A DNA stretch of 7,030 bases from Alkalinema sp. CAN_BIN05 (GTDB lineage: Bacteria; Cyanobacteriota; Cyanobacteriia; Leptolyngbyales; Leptolyngbyaceae): the NCBI GenBank assembly GCA_026786325.1, contig JAJAYH010000359.1, positions 1 through 7,030 on the forward strand, read 5' to 3'. The notes under the pieces are model-generated. The model was not told the origin of the DNA. It ran no database searches and was given only the letters and a program-made list of their open reading frames with translations. Each line of letters begins with the position of its first letter. Position 1 is the first letter of the stretch. The translations under genes were made by a program, and so were the position numbers. Positions 3,819-7,030 of this stretch are shown one piece after another.

Positions 3819-6125
3819 CTATTTAGGCCAAGTAAAGTAAAATTTTGTTCCTTGGCCAACCTGCGACTCCAACCAAATCGCCCCGCCTTCGGTTTCCACA
3901 ATTTTTCTGACAATTGCGAGACCAATACCCGTACTGTCTTTCTTATTTTTAGGGGATGCGGTCTGGAAAATAGTGAAAATATTATCCTGATATTCCCGAG
4001 CAATCCCTGGCCCATCATCAGCGATGGCAAATTCATAGAAATTACCGCGATCGGTGGCGCTAATGTGAACCGAACCATCGACCCGATCGTGATGTTTAAT
4101 TGCATTGCCAATTAGGTTAGAAAACACCTGCGATAACAATAAGCGTTTCGTATAAACGATCGGTAGATTGGGGTCAAAGGTAACGCTAAAGGTGGGCAGG
4201 GGCATACTCGTAGCAATTACTTCAAGCAGAAGTTCTCCCACGGAAACTAAATTTGTGGTGGTTCCGGTGCTGCCCACGCGAGCATAGTCGAGCAATCCAG
4301 TGATCAGACTTTCCATCCGATAGACCTGACTCCGCAACAGGGTCATTTGCTCTTGGATATTCGCTGGAAGTGTGCCTTCAAGGTCTTCTTCAATCCATTT
4401 TGAAAGGTTAGCGATCGCCCGGAGCGGAGCCTTCAAATCATGGGAAACAATGTGAGCATATTGATCTAACTCTTGGTTGCGTTGGGTGACTACTTCTGTG
4501 GTTTCCATCAACTGCGTATTGATTTGGCTTAATTCATCAGCGTACGTTTGCAGGATAACGTCTGCCTGCTTACGCACCGTGATGTCTTGCGCAGTCCCGA
4601 TCATCCGAATTGGTTGATCCTGATCATCATAAAATGTCCGGGCTTGGGCCAGAATCCAATGGGTACTCTGATCGCTCCAGACCGTCCGATATTCGCTCGC
4701 ATACTCTGTTTTCTGGTTAATTGCCCGCTGGACAGCAGCATGGGTACGATCGCAGTCATCAGGATGAATGGCTGCTAAAAAGCGCTCGTAGGTTATTTCA
4801 GTGTCGGCATCAAGGCCAAATAATCGCTTGCAGCCTGCTGTCCAGACTAAGCGATCGTCAGTTAAATTCCAGAACCACATGCCCAGATCAACGGCTTCAG
4901 TCGCCAGACGCAATTGTTCTTCACTTAGATCTAGCGATGCTTCCATCTCTTTGCGATCGGTGATGTCTTGTACTGTGCCCATCATGCGGTACGGCTCCCC
5001 TTCATTGTTAAAGTACCATCGGCCAAAACTCGCCACCCAACGCAAAGTACCATCGGCCCAAATCACTCTGTATTCTTCTAAGAAGTCGGTCTGTGTTTGT
5101 CTGGCCATCTGGATCGCTGCTTCGACTCTGGGCAAATCGTCAGGGTGAACCCTCCGGCTCCAGTCTTCATAGCGGCGGTTAGGTGTCCCAGGTTGATAGC
5201 CCCACAAAATTTCATAATAGGAACTCCAAGTAATTTCTCCGGTGGTTAAATCCCAGTACCACGATGCCATTTTGGCGGAATCCAATGCCAATGTCATCCG
5301 TTCCACGTAATCTTTGATTTGACCCATCGAGTCTTTCAGTGACGCTTCTGCCCGTTTGCGATCGGTGATGTCAATCCCGGAAGGTAGGAGAAACTCAACT
5401 CGCCCAGCCGCATCAAACAGAGGTGCTAAGGCAAAATCAATGGTGATGAAGTGATCGGCAGCTAAGCGTACTAATACGTCATAACGCACAGTTACGCCAG
5501 CGGCGGCTTGGTGAATCGCCGTCCACAGTTGTGCTTGAATCGCGGCATCGTAAGACCACCAATAGGTATCAGGGACTTGCACACCAAGGACATCTTCTGG
5601 TGTCAGCCTAGCGGCTTCTAAAGCAGTGCGGTTGGCTTCAATCAGCGTCCCGTCGGGAGTCATAATACCGACAAAACTAAACAAGCCGTCGAGAATGCGC
5701 CGAATTTGGGCTTCACTCTGGCGATCGGCCTGCGATCGGGCTGTTTCAATTGCGCTTTGCACGGCTGACTGCAACCGCTCTGGTGTTACGGGCTTGACTA
5801 GATAATCTTCTGCCCCCAGTTTAATGGCACGCACAGCAACGCTAGCATCAACCGTGGCCGTGATCATGACAACGCTGGGGCGACCCACAAGACCCCGATC
5901 GGACAACGCTTCTAGAAAGGTCAGCCCATTGATGTTACCGAAAGACTCGCCCAATAAGACCACATCAATGGCACTGGTTCGACATAACTCCACTCCTTCT
6001 GCGATCGATGTTGCCGCCAACCACTGGTAATTGCAGCTTGAATTAGCTTGCAGGTCACATTGATATTGCTCTCGGACTGCCGAGGACTGGTCAACAATCA
6101 AAAGGGAGTAGGTGGGGAGAGTCAT
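3819..6125 (-). CDS. Histidine kinase with degenerate N-terminal receiver and three PAS domains
   Basis: Predicted 768-residue soluble sensor kinase; no membrane segment is seen. Domains in order: receiver-like (about 5-130), PAS/PAC (about 140-260), PAS fold with HPDD (about 278-395), a second similar PAS with HPDD (about 402-520), coiled coil (about 523-556), HisKA with the phospho-accepting His562 in IVSHDLKAPLR, then HATPase with N-box NLIGNAIKHH (Asn674), G1 DDGPG (703-707), F-box FTIFQ and G2 STGIGLAI (731-738). The kinase core looks catalytically complete. The receiver keeps Asp12, Thr89 and Lys111, but Gly59 occupies the usual phospho-aspartate position (DVVLLGESFG) and Gln13 replaces the second acidic residue, so it is probably not phosphorylated. 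The ATG at 6125 has AAGGA at ideal spacing; an upstream in-frame TTG at 6146 lacks a ribosome site. Input signal and partner regulator are unknown; no response regulator is adjacent. It ends at the 3744 hairpin. Confidence 0.93.
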   Translation of the reverse strand: MTLPTYSLLIVDQSSAVREQYQCDLQANSSCNYQWLAATSIAEGVELCRTSAIDVVLLGESFGNINGLTFLEALSDRGLVGRPSVVMITATVDASVAVRAIKLGAEDYLVKPVTPERLQSAVQSAIETARSQADRQSEAQIRRILDGLFSFVGIMTPDGTLIEANRTALEAARLTPEDVLGVQVPDTYWWSYDAAIQAQLWTAIHQAAAGVTVRYDVLVRLAADHFITIDFALAPLFDAAGRVEFLLPSGIDITDRKRAEASLKDSMGQIKDYVERMTLALDSAKMASWYWDLTTGEITWSSYYEILWGYQPGTPNRRYEDWSRRVHPDDLPRVEAAIQMARQTQTDFLEEYRVIWADGTLRWVASFGRWYFNNEGEPYRMMGTVQDITDRKEMEASLDLSEEQLRLATEAVDLGMWFWNLTDDRLVWTAGCKRLFGLDADTEITYERFLAAIHPDDCDRTHAAVQRAINQKTEYASEYRTVWSDQSTHWILAQARTFYDDQDQPIRMIGTAQDITVRKQADVILQTYADELSQINTQLMETTEVVTQRNQELDQYAHIVSHDLKAPLRAIANLSKWIEEDLEGTLPANIQEQMTLLRSQVYRMESLITGLLDYARVGSTGTTTNLVSVGELLLEVIATSMPLPTFSVTFDPNLPIVYTKRLLLSQVFSNLIGNAIKHHDRVDGSVHISATDRGNFYEFAIADDGPGIAREYQDNIFTIFQTASPKNKKDSTGIGLAIVRKIVETEGGAIWLESQVGQGTKFYFTWPK

Positions 6126-6197
6126 AGATCCTTTTTCATGTAACAAAAGAGGAGGTAATGGTTATTTGAGAATTTTATTTCTAAAAATTTATTTTCT

Positions 6198-6626
6198 TTA
6201 ATGTCCGATCGCTACCTCAACAACCATACCATCCACCACACGAATCACCCGATTAGTCAGTGCTGCCACCGTTGCATCATGGGTGACAATTACAATGGTC
6301 GTGCCCTGTTTATTTAGTTCCGTTAATAAATCCATAATCTCATGGGATGTTGTGGAATCTAGTGCCCCTGTCGGTTCATCAGCTAATACCAAAGCGGGGT
6401 GATTAACTAAGGCACGGGCGATCGCGACCCGCTGTTGTTGACCACCTGACAGTTTACCGGGACGACTTTTGAGCCGATCGGCTAATCCAACTTTAGTAAG
6501 TGCTTCCGTGGCGGATTTGATGCGTTCCGATCGGGGCACCGCCGCATAAATCATGGGTAATATTACATTTTTTAGGGCTGACAATCGCGGCAATAAATTA
6601 AATTGTTGAAATACAAAGCCAATATA
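6198..6626 (-). pseudogene. ABC transporter ATPase remnant (MacB/LolD type), N-terminal half missing
   Basis: The frame encodes the C-terminal part of an ABC ATPase of the MacB/LolD/FtsE class, which energises membrane-protein or efflux complexes. Visible in order: Q-loop region IGFVFQQFNLLPRLSALKN, signature LSGGQQQRVAIARAL, Walker B ALVLADEPTGALDS, and H-loop IVIVTHD, ending normally near RVIRVVDG. Homology begins abruptly at 6626, where the next upstream in-frame codon is TAA (6627-6629). The roughly 80-90 residues carrying Walker A (GxSGxGKST) are absent, so it cannot bind ATP normally. Using the TTG at 6593 as a start would give 131 residues but still no Walker A. Upstream lies IS-like sequence, so the gene was probably cut by an insertion or rearrangement. 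The kinase gene starts 72 bp downstream across an AT-rich gap. The remaining reading frame is undamaged, which suggests a recent break. Confidence 0.85.
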
Positions 6627-6643
6627 TTAGACATTATCGGAAA

Positions 6644-6672
6644 TTGAGCTTATCAATTACATTTGGCATACT
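6644..6672 (+). promoter_or_regulatory. Candidate promoter for the truncated transposase
   Basis: TTGAGC (6644-6649) and CATACT (6667-6672) are spaced by 17 bp, each matching four of six positions of the sigma-70 consensus. It sits 30 bp before the transposase start, inside what is probably the left end of the insertion sequence, where such elements carry their own promoter. The match is modest. Confidence 0.4.
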
Positions 6673-6701
6673 AGGATTTGGATTAGATAAGCTTTGACAT
6701 C

Positions 6702-6899
6702 ATGAAAATGAGCTACAGCAATCTGGAAGGAAAACCCAAGACTCTACAAAGTCTGACAGGTCTGAATCCGGAGGAGTTCTCGATTTTATTGAAGAGTTTT
6801 GAGTTGGCCTGGAAGGAGTTTCTGGCATCTAGTGTGGATGATCCAAAACGACAACGAGCTTATGGTGCGTTCCGATCGGGCCATCCGATCGTTATGTAA
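6702..6899 (+). pseudogene. N-terminal fragment of an IS5-like transposase
   Basis: A 65-codon frame starting MKMSYSNLEGKPKTLQSLTG and continuing NPEEFSILLKSFELAWKEFL, then KRQRAYGA. This matches my memory of the N-terminus of cyanobacterial IS5-superfamily transposases (pattern MxY..L...P..FxSLTGL...EF..L...FE.AW, then a basic RQRxxGxGR), which are normally about 250-280 residues. Homology appears to stop at RQRAYGA; the following FRSGHPIVM and stop come from a CGATCGG/CCGATCG palindrome. The catalytic DDE part is absent from this frame and I do not see it in the next 130 bp, so it is a truncated, inactive copy. The start may be ATG 6702 or ATG 6708; neither has a clear ribosome site. The family assignment is from pattern memory and moderately sure. 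Confidence 0.65.
6873..6891. repeat. HIP1-core inverted repeat at the transposase break
   Basis: CGATCGG (6873-6879) and CCGATCG (6885-6891) form a perfect 7-bp inverted repeat with a 5-nt loop. Each arm contains the self-complementary HIP1 core CGATCG. It coincides with the point where transposase similarity is lost, and the stop codon follows eight bases later. Confidence 0.6.
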
Positions 6900-7030
6900 T
6901 CTTTTAAAATATTTTGGTATAATAAGCAAGATATTTTTCTCGGTAATTGCTCAACTCACGGAGAATAAGGATTTGAGTGGGTCTAACGCAATAAGAATTG
7001 AATCTAAAGCGGATAAACCTTGCCGTTTCC
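6900..7030. other. Unresolved right edge with an extended -10 promoter motif
   Basis: AT-rich sequence with TGGTATAAT at 6915-6923, a perfect extended -10 motif on the plus strand, but no good -35. No gene can be assigned. Three frames stay open to the right edge: plus from ATG 6862 (56 codons), minus ending at 6904 (42 codons), and minus ending at 6951 (about 26 codons, including LSALDSILIALDPLKSLFSV). None gives a family I recognise. It could be the rest of the decayed insertion sequence or the end of a neighbouring gene. Confidence 0.35.

Noticed and set aside
3813..5148. Plus-strand open frames inside the kinase gene (for example 3813-4115 and 4801-5148)
   Set aside because: They are antisense to well-defined HATPase and PAS domains and show no family pattern or ribosome site.
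6126..6146. Longer kinase start at TTG 6146
   Set aside because: No ribosome site precedes it, whereas ATG 6125 has AAGGA at ideal distance and begins the receiver domain correctly.
6950..6990. Possible structured RNA or riboswitch after the extended -10 motif
   Set aside because: Only a 5-bp ACTCA/TGAGT pairing is visible and no known riboswitch core was recognised.
1..7030. CRISPR array, tRNA, rRNA, or defence or toxin-antitoxin cassette
   Set aside because: No regularly spaced repeats of CRISPR type, no cloverleaf with a CCA-end pattern, and no paired small ORFs with toxin or antitoxin motifs were seen on either strand.

Overview
The window looks like a piece of a cyanobacterial chromosome. 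It encodes PsbX and a Ycf66-family protein, both restricted to oxygenic phototrophs. It also holds six copies of the cyanobacterial HIP1 octamer GCGATCGC (starting at 299, 854, 962, 3329, 4411 and 6418), where about 0.1 would be expected by chance in 7 kb. The gene mix (biotin and folate synthesis, a YggT protein, a multi-PAS histidine kinase) fits a free-living cyanobacterium. I cannot name a genus.

Layout. 1-706 (-): N-terminal half of bioA, running off the left edge. 764-1030 (+): small unrecognised membrane protein, divergent from bioA. 1035-1161: 127-bp palindromic repeat element that almost exactly fills a convergent gap. 1164-1457 (-) and 1506-1808 (-): a cysteine-rich putative zinc-ribbon protein and, upstream of it, a YggT-family membrane protein, probably one transcript. 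1809-2012: divergent control region with a leader hairpin. 2013-2132 (+): psbX, too short for most gene finders, followed by a strong terminator at 2181-2210. 2272-3150 (+): Ycf66-family protein with a long Arg/Asp/Ser/Gly tail. 3199-3564 (+): folB. 3565-3818: convergent gap with two long hairpins, probably the two terminators. 3819-6125 (-): 768-residue receiver-PAS-PAS-PAS-histidine kinase. 6198-6626 (-): ABC-transporter ATPase remnant without its Walker A half. 6627-6899: left part of a decayed insertion sequence with a truncated transposase. 6900-7030: unresolved.

The left and middle parts are ordinary housekeeping and photosynthesis DNA. The right end (about 6200-7030) is degraded accessory DNA, where an IS-like sequence abuts a broken transporter gene. 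The genes do not form one pathway. The only tight groupings are the zinc-ribbon/YggT pair and the co-directional psbX, ycf66 and folB, which are separated by a terminator and a tandem repeat.

I did not find a convincing new multi-gene system. The observations most worth following are the kinase's receiver domain, which lacks the phospho-accepting aspartate; the low-complexity Ycf66 tail rich in HIP1-core hexamers; the palindromic element in the convergent gap; the psbX leader hairpin; and the uncharacterised zinc-ribbon protein next to YggT.
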